NCBI GenBank assembly: GCA_035292525.1
Contig: DATDPZ010000265.1
Coordinates: 1-5,977, forward strand
Length of the DNA stretch: 5,977 bases
Source of the DNA: VBAS01 sp035292525
Lineage (GTDB): Bacteria; Bacteroidota; Bacteroidia; Chitinophagales; Chitinophagaceae
Direction of reading: 5' to 3'
The translations under genes were made by a program, and so were the position numbers. Below, piece after piece: positions 5,483-5,977 of the stretch. Within the stretch, counting starts at the first letter, position 1; every line of letters starts with the position of its first letter. Under the pieces are notes generated by a model. It saw only the letters and a program-made list of their open reading frames with translations. It had not been told where the DNA came from and searched no databases.

Positions 5483-5977
5483 CTATTCTTCGAAATACAC
5501 TCTTTTTACCCTTTGAGAAATGCCGGTCATAATCTCATATGGAATAGTACCTGCCCAATCAGCCAGCACCTGAATGGGAAGTTCATTTCCGAATATAATT
5601 ACTTCATCACCCTGCTTTACTCCGGGTATGCCGGTCACATCAATCATCGTCATATCCATACAAATTTTCCCGATAACCGGTGCAAGCTGACCTTTTACCC
5701 ACATACTGCCTGCTCCATTTCCCAAACAATGAGGATAACCATCAGCATATCCAATGCTAACTGTAGCAATCGCCGAATCCTTTTCCAAAACTGAAATCCT
5801 GTTATACCCAATGGATTCTCCTTTTTTCAACAGTTTTACCTGGGCAATTGTTGATTTTAGTTTCGCCACCGGATGAAGATCGATCTTCCCGGATATGGCA
5901 CTATCTACACCATAGAGGCCAATGCCCAGCCGCACCATATCCAGGTGCATTTCCGGATGACGGAGTATGGCGGCTGA
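5483..5977 (-). CDS. alr: Alanine racemase C-terminal part, partial; possibly the C-terminus of a MurF-Alr fusion
   Basis: The frame is open from the right edge to TAG at 5483-5485, giving 164 visible residues; the N-terminal part lies outside. Alr is the PLP-dependent enzyme that interconverts L- and D-alanine, supplying D-Ala for peptidoglycan. The visible part starts at SAAILRHPEMHLDMVRLGIGLYG, the end of the PLP barrel. The C-terminal beta domain follows: GESIGYNR, then VSIGYADGYP, whose Tyr is the second catalytic base of the family, then PVIGKICMDMTMIDV with the substrate-site Cys-Met-Asp, GDEVIIFG, and TIPYEIMTGISQRVKRVY. ATG 5950 is an internal Met of the domain, not the start, because the upstream residues are clearly family sequence. 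In Bacteroidota this domain is often fused behind MurF, and the ending resembles those fusions, but the window cannot decide. It lies 165 bp upstream of lspA on the same strand. Confidence 0.93.
   Translation of the reverse strand, partial: SAAILRHPEMHLDMVRLGIGLYGVDSAISGKIDLHPVAKLKSTIAQVKLLKKGESIGYNRISVLEKDSAIATVSIGYADGYPHCLGNGAGSMWVKGQLAPVIGKICMDMTMIDVTGIPGVKQGDEVIIFGNELPIQVLADWAGTIPYEIMTGISQRVKRVYFEE

Noticed and set aside
5513..5794. 93-residue plus-strand ORF opposite alr
   Set aside because: It is antisense to clear alanine racemase motifs and has no features of its own.

Overview
The window looks like a chromosomal segment of a Bacteroidota bacterium, most likely family Chitinophagaceae; the family placement is an impression from protein style, not a computed result. 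The supporting signs are moderate to low G+C with A/T-rich intergenic DNA, no clear Shine-Dalgarno sequences, a perfect Bacteroidota -7 box (TAnnTTTG) before lspA, two lipoproteins of Bacteroidota style, an LspA with a long insert, and an Alr C-terminus of the type often fused to MurF in this phylum.

Layout. Positions 3-1052 (minus) hold an alkaline-phosphatase-superfamily lipoprotein that runs off the left edge. A 278-bp divergent intergenic region (1053-1330) follows and contains a nested inverted-repeat element (about 1123-1251). Next is class II fumarase fumC (1331-2731, plus), closed by a textbook intrinsic terminator. A small unknown gene (2847-3140, plus) has its own candidate promoter. 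A hairpin that can terminate on both strands (3161-3193) separates it from the convergent minus-strand block. Read in transcription order from the right edge, that block is alr (5483-5977, partial, possibly the C-terminus of a MurF-Alr fusion), lspA (4622-5317, GTG start) and a two-repeat Ig-like lipoprotein (3214-4554).

How the genes relate. FumC is central metabolism (TCA cycle) and is transcribed alone. The minus block has a cell-envelope theme: Alr supplies D-alanine for peptidoglycan, LspA cleaves lipoprotein signal peptides, and the gene 67 bp downstream of lspA encodes a predicted LspA substrate. The phosphatase-like protein at the left edge is a second predicted substrate. I see no defence system, CRISPR array, RNA gene, transposase or prophage gene. 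Most of the window is ordinary core genome. The least explained items are the nested inverted repeat, the 97-residue protein and the C-terminal half of the Ig-like lipoprotein.
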